In this document: positions 22,001 to 31,974 of the stretch, in pieces | Layout: every line of letters begins with the position of its first letter | Numbering within the stretch: the first letter of the stretch is position 1 | From: Thunnus maccoyii | Taxonomy: Eukaryota > Chordata > Actinopteri > Scombriformes > Scombridae | Reading direction: 5' to 3' | Assembly: GCF_910596095.1 (NCBI RefSeq) | Contig: NC_056533.1 | Span: forward strand, 32,896,662 to 32,960,661 | DNA length: 64,000 bases | Translations under genes and position numbers: made by a program | Notes under the pieces: generated by a model | What the model was told of the DNA's origin: nothing | Databases searched by the model: none | Seen by the model: only the letters and a program-made list of their open reading frames with translations

Positions 22001-24583
22001 CCTGATGTGTCAACAAATCACATTTCCCTGACAGAACATTTAGTCGATGGAAAAATTTACATTCTACTGTCTTGACCAAAAAGCCTGAGATAAAAAAATA
22101 GAGAAACCAACAGCTTTGCAGAGTTAAGAGCCAACCAGAGTGGATCTGTCTAAAAATCTTGTAAATAAATCACATTATTGTCTAAATGTTGAGAGTTTCC
22201 CTTCAGAATGTAGATGATAAACCCATTGTACTCTTCTTTATCTAGCAACAAACAGCAGATAAAGCAGTAGCCTATTGATTTTCAGTGCAAGGCTTGGCAA
22301 GGCTATCTTAGGCTCTGAGTCATTTCTGAGTCAAACTAAAGCAACAGTAAAAAACGAAAGCCTTCAAAAGTTCAAATTCAGACCTGCACTTACTAGAATT
22401 TTTGTTTAATACGTCTGACAACACTACTGTATGTTAAGATCGCTTGATTTATTCCAGATCTCCTTTGATACCATCCTCTCGCTTCATCTGGTGTTATGAG
22501 TATTGTTTTAATTAAATTAATCAGCCTTCAGATTTCTGAGCTGAAGGAGGACAATGAAGGACTGGAAAATAGTTATCACTCCATCCAAGAAACATCTGTT
22601 TTAAGGAATGTGAAATTGTTGTGTTGCAGTGGAGCTCAGTACTGCTTCTTTTCTATCAGACTCTAAAAAGGTAGCATTTCAAATAGTCTTAATAAGATGA
22701 AAAGAAATTCTCTTTTGAATCATTTCAAAGTAGCAATATCTTTCTATCTGAATGAAATACCAGCACACAGAGCTGCAGTCAGTAAATCTTATTTGGCTTC
22801 ATCTCAGGTTTCATCAAGTTCCTCTGTTGGCTTAAATAAATGTCTGCCATTTCCCATTTCAGACAGGGATTTGCTAATGGGTGGTGCATTTTTGTAGCTG
22901 CCACCCAAAACAACACAGATCAAAGATGTTTGGAATAACCTGTCAAAAGCCTTCAGTTTGTATTCTGTTTCACTTTGGCAAAACTGTGGCCTTCTGTCTT
23001 CAGCCTAAATTTGCACACATTGTCAAAACCGATATAACTGACCTCACATCAGCTTCACTGGACTTTTAGGAATTTGTCAGCATACAAATTCTTCTCTTGG
23101 GAAATAAAAAAAAAATCTCCACAACAACATTCAATTTTTGGGATGTCAAAAGATATGCAAAGAGAAAAGCTAAACGAAAGTGTGTCAGTCGGTTCAGGTC
23201 AGATATCTATTCAGTTAGGAGTGAAAACTTTAATAGCAGTGGATAAAACTAAAGCTGGGAAAATGATTGCGTTAACTGTTTAAGCATAATGATGTACAAT
23301 TTCAGATTCTGTACAATCTAAACATACGAACCCTCTTCTCAAACTGATTCCTCCGCCCGTCCCCGTCACCCATCCCAGCTGGTAGAAGAGTCGACACAGT
23401 TCAGGAATAAGTACACGAGGATGCTCCTGGTCCTGCAACAGTCACAAAACTGTTAGCGCAATCAATATGAATAAAAGTGTTGCCAAACTTTTAATATATA
23501 GGCTATGCTTAAACGCATATGGAGAGAGCTTTTAATATTGATGTTTTGGGTATTGCTGTACCAACAGTGTGTCACTGTAATGGAAACAGAAGACTGTTAC
23601 TCAGTATAAAAAATGAATACATGCAGTATTCACTTCTGTTGTTGCAAAAAATAAGTTGGTGGGTAAATTTTGTACCATTTTTCTTAGTGTCAAAAAAATC
23701 CTTTGAATGACCAAAACCAACAATGAATCGATCCTACTAACAAGTATTGTCTGTGTATCTAAAGTCTGATTAGAGCTGCAAGGATTAGTTAATTAATCGA
23801 TCAACAGAAAATTAATGTTTTGAATCATTTTTTTACAAAGAAAAATGTCCAAATTCACTGATTCCCACATCTCAAAAGTGATTTTTTTTTTCTGGTTTCT
23901 GGTTACTTATTTCAAGTAAATCTCACATACACCACCTTGCTGCTGTCAATACTCACCAGAACATCAAATGTGTATCAACACACAGCTGAAAATAGTCCCT
24001 AACAAATACTAAATTAATGTTTGCCAAATGCTACAAAGCCCAGCTGTTTCTTATAAAAATGAAACTATATATTTGTGCCCCGTTTTTAAAGATTTAAGTC
24101 TTCAGTAGTTCAATGGGTTTGGGGTTTAGTACTACAGAGAGAGTAAGGAAGTTGGGAAGTACTGAGAGACTAACACACTGTTGGTTTTGGTCTTTTCATG
24201 GGAATATTTGACAATAAGAAAAAATGGAATAACACCAGCCGTAAAACCTTTAATGTTTATATGCACTGTGCTTTTAATGTTCCCCCAGTTATGTCTTGAG
24301 TAGTGCTGCACTAGTACTGTGTCACTATAATGGAAAGATCATATTATTATAACTAATTTGTATTTTATGTTGAATAATTAAATAAAAGCCTCCTAAAGCT
24401 CCATAAAATACTTTTAGCCTATTTTCTGACTTTGGCACCCATCTGTCAGTTCAGGTGAATTTCACTGCAACATTTCATACAGAACATTTCAGTGTTTATC
24501 TGTCACGTCACGCTTACCTGCTTCTCTATGGACTCTTGAGCGGCATCTTGGAAGTCATTGCTGGTGCCACACAAAGATGACAT
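19025..24583 (-). CDS. apip: Methylthioribulose-1-phosphate dehydratase (APIP / MtnB)
   Basis: Seven coding exons on the minus strand: 24583-24518, 23432-23332, 21628-21580, 21480-21363, 20776-20641, 19402-19235, 19124-19025. Together they make 738 nt, coding 245 residues plus stop, close to human APIP (242). All junctions keep frame. The product is a cytosolic zinc enzyme of the class II aldolase/adducin fold. It dehydrates 5-methylthioribulose-1-phosphate in methionine salvage and is also known as an inhibitor of Apaf-1/caspase-9 and pyroptotic cell death. Expected residues are present: Cys100 in KKSQCTPLF, His118 and His120 in VIHTHS, Glu142 in THQEMIKG and His198 in [10 protein letters not shown], equivalent to human Cys97, His115, His117, Glu139 and His195. 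The start ATG is in a good context (GCCATGT) three bases inside an exon with a strong acceptor, so a 5' UTR intron is likely. One donor (exon 2, GG|GTTCGT) is weak. Confidence 0.97.
19530..19680. repeat. Fragment of a dispersed MITE in an apip intron
   Basis: Words such as TTTCTGATTCCAGCTTCTCAAA, GTGAGGATTTTCT and TATTATTGTAAATAATAT recur in the larger copies at 25160-25440 and 26270-26580. This is a partial copy lacking the termini. Confidence 0.45.
20185..20400. repeat. Dispersed MITE copy in an apip intron
   Basis: Begins at ACTAGGACCGCAACTAAGGA, followed by TTTTCATTATCAATTAATCTG, TTTGGTCTATAAAATGTCAG and CAAAACCCAAAGATAATCCA. The same family occurs, in other orientations and states of decay, at 23770-23900, 25160-25440 and 26270-26580. 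The GGGCTGCAAC.AATGATTATTTT-type start is characteristic of a very abundant teleost non-autonomous element. Confidence 0.65.
23770..23905. repeat. Dispersed MITE copy, truncated
   Basis: TAGAGCTGCAAGGATTAGTT, then AATTAATCGATCAACAGAAAA and TTTCTGGTTTCTG mark a truncated member of the family at 20185-20400, inside the apip intron upstream of coding exon 2. Confidence 0.55.
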
Positions 24584-25159
24584 GGCCTGTAAGAAAAGCA
24601 CTGCATTTAATAACAATTCACCTTGCCAAGAGAAGATGTCTGAGAAAAGGTTGCAGTAACATTGATTTTAGTGTTGCATGTGAAAGCCTCTTAAGTCACG
24701 ACTAAAGCAACAGAATTCTGTTAGTGCCTTACTTCCTTATTTTGATTTATTCCCTGTTGGAATCAGATACTGCGGTGATAACACAGGGTGGAATAAGTGA
24801 GAACTGATTTACAGTTCTCACGAACTCCTCTACTTCCTTCTCCTCCCACACATTAGGGAGAAAATGTGGTTTCCTTTGATGGAATAAGCACTGCTAAAAA
24901 AAAATCTCAGATGTCACTATTGATTTTTTTTTTTTTTAAACCAATGATAACGCAATGGAAAACCCTTAAAGATGACATTTTTGAAGAGAATAAAAGTTAC
25001 AGGCTTTTTACCACTAAGATATGAGAAAATAAGAACATGCAACCACTTGATATTGACTGTTTAATAAGCTGGATAGCTCAAACATGCTCCACACAAGTAT
25101 GTCGACACATGCTTCGAGGTACGACAAGATCAAACACATGATGACTATCCCATTAGTCA

Positions 25160-25440
25160 GCTGATGGAAAATTAATAACAAACTATTTTGATATTTGAAT
25201 AATTGTTTCGTTGGTTTCAGTTTCTAAATTATGAGGATTTTCTGCTTTTCTGTTTTATATCATTGTAAACTGAATGTTTTCTGCTTTCGCACTGTTGGTC
25301 AGACAGCTGAAGATTTTACCTTAAGCTGTAGGAAATTATCCATCAACATTTTACATAACTGAGAAAGTAATTGGCAGACTGATCTATAATGATAAATTAT
25401 TGTCATTATCATCATATAAATAATTGTTAGTTGGAGCACT
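25160..25440. repeat. Dispersed MITE copy in the apip 5' UTR intron
   Basis: Shows GGAAAATTAATAACAAACTA, the central TTTCAGTTTCTAAATTATGA and a terminal part with AATTGGCAGACTGATCTATA and TGTTAGTTGGAGCACTAG. Same family as 26270-26580, with more decay. Confidence 0.6.
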
Positions 25441-26269
25441 AGTCCATTAAAAATAACTAAGATAAACTGCATGAAAACATATTTAAAGACATTTTTGTTG
25501 AGCGTGTTTTATAGCCTATTAGTTTTAAGCAACTGAAACCTATTTCCTGCTGTGAAGTTGTTGTACCTGCGCTGAGAATACTGTACATGTAAGCACAAAT
25601 ACTTGAATGAGCCTATGTTAATAAAGACTGAATATGCAAATTTCTAACTACATAAGGCCATTTCATGTCATAAAGTAGCTCTCTGTTTCAAGTTGTGTGC
25701 TTATCAGTAAGGTTGCAACCGATGATCATTTTCCTTATCGATTAGGCCTAATCTGTAGATTATTTTCTCAATTAATAATCAGAACACAATAAGAAAGGCA
25801 GATACAACTCACGTCCCTGATTAGCCACAGGATATTGAATTCACTTTAGTACACATGCAGATTGCAGCAAATATGTCACTTTAAACTTTCAAAGCCGTAA
25901 CATTATCTTTGTTCATTTTATTCCTTATGGACACATGCCATATGGTGCATGTGGCAGACACATACTAAACATTCACAATGCATGCACTGCTTCAGATTTA
26001 ACCAAGAAGGCTAAAATGACTAACGTGTTCAACATTTTTTAACAACACTGACTAGTAGGGTATGTTAAAAAAAATGAATCCTACTGAAAAATAACAACAT
26101 ATGGCTAGATAATTTATTTATTTTAGTTCCAGCACTCACGTCACACTCTAGCCCCAGTTTGTGCCTCATGTATTTAATTTTAGATTTCACCTCATTCACA
26201 AATGTATTGTCTACGGATCCAAATGACTGCATTTGAGAGGCATAATGAGAAGCCACGTTTCACTCTTTG

Positions 26270-26580
26270 CTAGACCTGCAACCCTTACTCGATCAACAGC
26301 AAATTAATTGTCAACTATTTTGATAATTTATTAATCATTTTGAGTCAAAATGTACAAATTCTCTGAATACAGTTTCTAAAAATGTGAATTTTTTCTGGTT
26401 TCTTTCGTTCTCTATGACAATAAACTCAATTTCTTTGAGTTGTGGACTGTTGGTTGGGCTTTGGGAAACAGTTCTTACTATTCATTGCACCATTTTCAGA
26501 CATTTCATAAACCAAACGACTAATTGAGAAAATAATCGACAGATTAATTGATGATGAAAATAATCGTCGCAGCCCTACTC
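26270..26580. repeat. Dispersed MITE copy, nearly full length, in the apip 5' UTR intron
   Basis: The left end TAGACCTGCAACCCTTACTC and the right end AATAATCGTCGCAGCCCTA are inverted relatives, so both termini survive over about 310 bp. The interior has AATTTTTTCTGGTTTCTTTC and GTTTGGTTTATGAAATGTCT (reverse). It is the best preserved of the apip-intron copies. Confidence 0.7.
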
Positions 26581-27474
26581 TTTGGTCAGTCATGACTTAT
26601 TAAGGGTGTTTTCCCACGTCTTGTTTGATACATCTGACGCCTGTTTCCTGCTATAAAAAACCTCAAAACAAAACAAACAAAAAAAACCCCACTGTCACTT
26701 AACTCTCTTGAAAAACTATGCATGTCTGTACACGTACTTGATTGAGCAATACTGTATCACTGCAGAATGAGCATGGTAAAACTGGCATCATAACAAAGAG
26801 TGCTTATCAGTTAAATGAATTGCTTGGTTTGAGTGAAAACACGCGTGCTACAACTGGCATGTCTGATTACATGTAAGATACTGCATTTACTGCAATTTGC
26901 AGCCTTTCTTTAAATAGTAAAGATGCAATGTTAACATTTGATACTGCTTTAGAGACAAATGCCGTATGGTATAAGTTCAATAGCAAAGACAGAAGAGTTA
27001 GGCTTACACAGTCAGTGCATTACTGTAGAATTACCCCCCAATAAAGATCGATATTTCAAACAAAATTGGCCAGCAGGGTATTTTAAAACAAATGGACATA
27101 ACTGAAATAAAACATGTGGCTTATGTGTGCCTGAGGGAGAACACATGTCTGTTAGTTAGCTACAGTACTCACGTTAAGTTACACACTCAGTTTGAGTCCC
27201 CCAAAATAATCTTAAATGTGACTTCTCAACCGAGTAGTGAGCGCCGATTAAAGCTACTGCTGTTGTTTCAGATTCGTGTGGTAAAAGTTCCGGTTATATT
27301 TCATTAACGATTGAAACTATGAGTCGCCACTGTTGACATTACCTCAGCTGTGGCTAACTGTTAACCTACAGCAGTTAGAGTAACTTTTAGCCTCCTAACT
27401 CGCTGTGGTGCAGCATGACTACTTTAGTTTTAACCTCCACCAGTAAAACATATATACAGAAGATAACCTCTTAC

Positions 27475-27570
27475 CATATATTTGTTGTGCAATCTGGTCA
27501 AATATACGATGTTAAAACAACTGCTGCTATAAGAACTAGTGCCTACCCTACGTCATCAATGTGCGACATC
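27475..27570 (-). promoter_or_regulatory. Probable apip promoter and untranslated first exon
   Basis: On the minus strand a good splice donor (ATATG|GTAAGAGG) lies at 27475/27474, able to pair with the strong acceptor at 24587 just before the apip start codon. Immediately upstream, TACGTCAT (27549-27556) resembles a CRE/ATF site, and the following 60 bases contain several CpGs in otherwise CpG-poor DNA. No TATA box was found. This is inference from splice-site quality and position; transcript evidence is absent. Confidence 0.4.
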
Positions 27571-27719
27571 GAGGCTAACGTTAGGTAAACATACGGGTGT
27601 GGGTAAACAAGACAGGACAGACTCGTCAAACCCACACAAGTCAATATTTACACTAATCGCATTTGAATAACAGTTTTTTTAAAAACCAAATAGAGGCAAC
27701 AGAGTCTTACTACTTTTTC

Positions 27720-27961
27720 ATGTCATGTCATATGCAGTGATGGAAAAAGTATTCGGTTCCTTAAAAGTGAAAGTACTAATACAGCAATGTAAAAATACTC
27801 CGTTACAAGTAAAAGTCCTGCATGAAAAATCCTTATGTCATATTATATATTACATCACTAGATTATTAATAGTGAAGCATCAGTGTGTAAGCAGTATGTT
27901 GCTGTTGTAGCTGCTGGAGGTGGAGCGAGTTTGAACTGCTTTAAACACAGTTAGATAGTTT
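27720..27961. repeat. Dispersed teleost repeat
   Basis: Sequence around GCAGTGATGGAAAAAGTATT, AAGTGAAAGTACTAATACAG and AGTAAAAGTCCTGCATGAAA belongs to a very common fish non-autonomous repeat. A 61-codon ORF across it is an artefact. Confidence 0.65.
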
Positions 27962-28293
27962 AGTCCAGTAGTTCCCAACATGGGGGTCGGCGCCCCCAAG
28001 GGGTCACCACATAAATCTGAGGGGTCGTGAGATGATTAATGGGAGAGGAAAGAAGAAAAAACAAAATTGTGATAAACAAATCTGTTTCCAGTTTTTTGAC
28101 TTTTTCTCTAATCATTGATTTTTGGTGAAATATTGGATCATTTAATGAAATGAAACTATGTGAGACGTTTAGAGGGAAAAAAACACTATTTGGTGGAGCT
28201 GTTAACAACTCATAGACATCTGAAATGTGACCCCGACTACACACTGCTTTTTGAAAGATGTCAAAAGCCAAAAAGGTTGGAAACCAGTGGTTT
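27962..28293. repeat. MITE copy 1 of an inverted pair
   Basis: Starts AGTCCAGTAGTTCCCAACAT and ends GGTTGGAAACCAGTGGTTTC, the two ends being inverted relatives. The whole copy is the imperfect reverse complement of 29617-29957. It is about 330 bp. The minus-strand ORF at 27960-28271 is repeat-derived. Confidence 0.75.
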
Positions 28294-28429
28294 CATCTTT
28301 AATGTGTGTGTATGTGTATTTTAAAAGTTAGTTATATTATCCAATGTGTCAAATCTTCATCTGAAAAGTAACTACAGTTGTCAAGTAGATGTAGTGGAGT
28401 GGAGGGTAGTAGTTGCATTCCACCTCTAG

Positions 28430-28612
28430 TGGTGGAAAGTTTACTCAAGTACTGTAGGCTACTTAAATAGGTCTACAAATTTGAGGTAGCTTAATTGTAC
28501 TTTACTTGAATATTTCCATTTTATACTACTTTAAAGCTGTCAAATAAATGTGGTGGAGTAGAAAGTACGAGATTTCCATCTGAAATGTAGTGGCCTTGTA
28601 GTAGTAGTACTA
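28430..28612. repeat. Dispersed teleost repeat
   Basis: AGTGGTGGAAAGTTTACTCA, GTACTTTACTTGAATATTTC (overlapping TTGTACTTTACTTG) and GTGGTGGAGTAGAAAGTACG identify one of the commonest teleost interspersed repeats. It is related to the segment at 27720-27961. Confidence 0.7.
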
Positions 28613-28679
28613 GTAGCGTAGTTACTTTTTAGATGAAGATGGTCCTCATGCATGTTTTCTTTTCTCCCTCATATATTTA

Positions 28680-29575
28680 TTCTTGCACAAAGCAACAAAC
28701 TGCCTGAACTTGTTACGTCCTAAGTCGCTCGTTTCAGCCTGATGAATGCCACCAGTTCATGAGGACTTGCGCGTTCATGAGACGTGATCATTAGCATAAT
28801 GATGGCCCTAAAATTGCCATATAAAGCTCAATGTTCCGCTCCGTTTGTGGGCGAGTTTCGTTCGCAAAAAAGGTCCCAAAGAGGAAAAACACCGCGCAAC
28901 ATCAGAAATCAGTAAAGACAAATTTTACAAATTTAGGAGTGACAGTAGGAGCACCGTGACAGAAACAAAGAAGGAATGTTTTGATGTGAAGTTAGATGCT
29001 AAAAACATCTTTCGAAAGCAAAGCGCTACGTGATGGGAGTCGGCCATGTGACAGTCAGAGATATTAGAGGAGAATATTATAGTCTACAGGTGATGTTACA
29101 CTGTCGGCTGCAACACAAGATGATACTGGTCAGAGACCTGCAGAGAGACAGAGGCAGCTGTCTGAATGAGAGAAGTTTCCTAGCAACTACTGTAATGAAA
29201 TGTAGAAGTTGCTGCGCCAAAATATGGCCATAAAATCATAAAATCTAAAAAAAAAACCAACCTTTTAAATAAATTGGCATGATGAAAATATGGTAAACAT
29301 AATATAAACTTTGCATTAAGTTTGTTTTACTCATATATTCTTTTTTTATTATAACTGTATGTTAAACAAATGTTTCTCCAATGTGAAGAAAGGCAGAGAT
29401 GATCTATTCATGACTCATATATGACAGGTTTGGACCGCTCATAAATTTCGTTAGTAGGGGAAAATTCAAAGTACGAGAAAGTTGATCAATACCATACATG
29501 TTCTATCACTCCTACGTGCATTTTAAGAACAAATCTGTTTCTACAAATGGCTAATGCATGAGGCCCAATGGATAA
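28680..29575 (+). mobile_element. PIF/Harbinger-like element fossil with a Myb/SANT-like domain remnant
   Basis: In plus frame from 28845, about 60 codons read RSTVTETKKECFDVKLDAKN and then a stop. This resembles the third helix and tail of the Myb/SANT-like partner protein that Harbinger elements carry beside their transposase. A further decayed frame follows to about 29233 (DLQRDRGSCLNE). The left flank has GATCATTAGCATAATGATGG and the right flank CTAATGCATGAGGCCCAATG, both of which look like Harbinger-type ends. No transposase ORF remains. It is sandwiched between the inverted MITE pair at 27962-28293 and 29617-29957. Confidence 0.5.
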
Positions 29576-29616
29576 TATCACAAGCTTTTAAAATATAACA
29601 CATTGTTAAAGATTAA

Positions 29617-29957
29617 ACCAGTGGTTTCAAGCCTTTTTGGCTTTTGACATCTTACAAAAAGCAGTGTGTAGTCGGGGTCACATTTCAGATGTCTATGAGT
29701 TGTTAACAACTCCACCAAATAATGATTTTTCCCTCTAAACTTCTCACATGATTTCATTTCAATAAATGTTCAAAAAATCCAATATTTCACCGAAAATGAA
29801 AGATTAGAGAAAAAGTCCAAAAACTGAAAACAGATTTGTGTATCAGAACTCTGTTTTTTCTTCTTTCCTCTCCCATTAGTAATCTCACGACCCCTCAGAT
29901 TTATCTGATGACCCTTTGAAGGGGACTGACCCCCAAGTTGGGAACCACTGGACTAAA
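29617..29957. repeat. MITE copy 2 of an inverted pair
   Basis: Reverse complement of 27962-28293. It begins ACCAGTGGTTTCAAGCCTTT and ends TTGGGAACCACTGGACTAAA. Matches include the AGTGTGTAGTCGGGGTCACA, GATGTCTATGAGTTGTTAAC and CTCTCCCATTAGTAATCTCA blocks. Outside the ends both copies are flanked by a shared TTTAGTCC / GGACTAAA word. Confidence 0.75.
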
Positions 29958-31750
29958 CTAGCTACTTTATATTCTGATGGCCATATGCCAAACATATAGA
30001 CTATATGCTATGAAACCCATAAATGTACATATTATTTATGGAATTTTATCAAGAAGTCATAAGAAATTGTGCATCTAGCCTGAGCATGCTGTCTGTTGGT
30101 TTGAGTGATCTCTATCTGGAATGGTCTGCAATTGCTCCATACAGCCACTCCTCCATGCAGCTTGGCTTCGTTTCCTTTTGAACAGACTCCAAGGCTCATT
30201 GCGTGCGGGAAAGGGTAACTGCAAGGAAGCTTGTGTGTACTCGTACGTGTGTGGAAGTTCCCATTTTGGCCATGCTTTATTTTGGCAGGTGCTAGTGAGA
30301 GTCTGTCACTCGTCAGAGTAAAGTGTCATCAAATTCTCCAATTGCTTTAGGGGCACAAACACAGGTTAGGGTTGTGGAGAAGGAGTTGAAAAAGATCCAC
30401 AATCTGTAATACATCTTTGAGGACGTCTGTGAGCCATTCTACTCTGTGCATAAGATTGCTCATATTAATGCTTTTTGAAATGCAGTTCAGCTTTAATTAT
30501 ACAGCAATTTTTCAAACAGCCATCTGTGTTTTTTAGCTATGCTAGTGGTGTGGCTCTAGGGATGGCAATAGCAGTCAGTCAGTTGGTTGGTGGTGTATAC
30601 AGAATACAAGATCTCAACATCTACTGATACTGATATTCATGGACCCCAGAGGATGAATCAATGATATTGGTGGTCCCCTAACTTCAACATCTACTCAATG
30701 AATTGTCACAAATATTTGGTACAGACATTCAATCTCAGACAAATGCACTAATGACTTTGGGGGTCACTTGACTTTTGATCTTGGCCCATTAACAGGTTGA
30801 CATTTTGGATGAATGGGTGGATAAATTACCATGAAATGTGGTACATACATATATTTTAAAAATAAACTGAGTAAACAGAGCCTTGTAGCTGCATTTTGCA
30901 CTCGTTCAAACAAGGAAAAGAAAATTCCAATTAAATGAACCAGGAAAAGAAAATTTAAACTGAATCAACCAGGAAAGGAAAATTCAAACTCTATCAGCCA
31001 GAGAAAGTACATCTTTACACATGATACAGTCATTTAAAAGTGACAAAATGAAGCTATTGTACCTTTTCCAAATTCCTCTTGAAGAAAAAAAAATATTTCT
31101 CAGGTATTTTGTAGGTGAAAGAAATTATGTACAAACATTGTAGATATGTACAAAAGATTGCAGACTACTTTCAAATCATGATCATTTCTACGTTAAACAA
31201 GGTGAAACATGACCAGATTTTCCAAAGAAATGTAATACATGTATGGCATAACATTTTATTTCTTTAATATCTACTTGTACACAATTAACACAGACGATCC
31301 ATTAGGTTTATGAGCCATTTTGCACATTTTAATAGTAGGTCTAATTTGAAACAAATTTGACACGTTACAGCGCTCTACTATTATGGCTGACATAGGAACA
31401 TCCCAGGTATCATACTTCCTTAAAGCTGTAGGGCATAATTAACCCAAAACTGAAAAGGAGTGGCACCTTTTAAAGTAGTGCCCTGACATTTTTTTGTTTC
31501 ATATTTTGCCATGTTATGTTTTGTCAGTGATGTCTTTAAATGCTGTGAATACATCTAACCAAGTGAGATCTGTGGAGGAGACTTCTGTTTCCCTCCTTCA
31601 TTACTTGAACAATTAGCAACATTGACACACCTCGGGCGTGCTTCCACCTGGTTTCCAGTTCAGTAAGTAGTGATTTACACAGTAAGTCAGCTACTGTGTT
31701 TTCTAGGGTGTGAAGTGTTACTATTATTATTATTAATGTCATAGGCTTAT
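29958..31750. other. Intergenic, no gene recognised; one dispersed-repeat fragment
   Basis: Around 30590-30850 is a repeat fragment with CATGGACCCCAGAGGATGAA and GTCACTTGACTTTTGATCTTG-like words, related to pieces near 11160 and 13160. There is also an approximate triplet of AACCAGGAAAAGAAAATT words at 30910-31000. No exon was recognised. Human PDHX would be expected in this interval but no dehydrogenase-complex sequence was seen. Confidence 0.4.
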
Positions 31751-31756
31751 TTATGG

Positions 31757-31900
31757 TATAGGGCAGGTGTGGGGAAACACAGGGCAGGGCAGGGCTATGC
31801 AGAACAGGTGTGTAGATGGGCAAAGCAAGCACAGGAACACAAAAGGGAACACAGCAAAAAACCCAAAACCCAGAAATCACAAAATTCTTATAATAAACTG
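31757..31900. repeat. Fragment related to the solo LTR at 32777
   Basis: GGGGAAACACAGGGCAGGGC, GAACACAAAAGGGAACACAG and AACCCAAAACCCAGAAATCA parallel words at 33015-33130 in the larger element. This is a truncated, diverged relative lying about 1 kb away. Overlapping ORFs are artefacts. Confidence 0.5.
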
Positions 31901-31974
31901 ACCTGCATAGAACTGCCACAGAATATACATGAATACAACTCAAATACACAAGCAACACTACAATCTTTGCCTCC

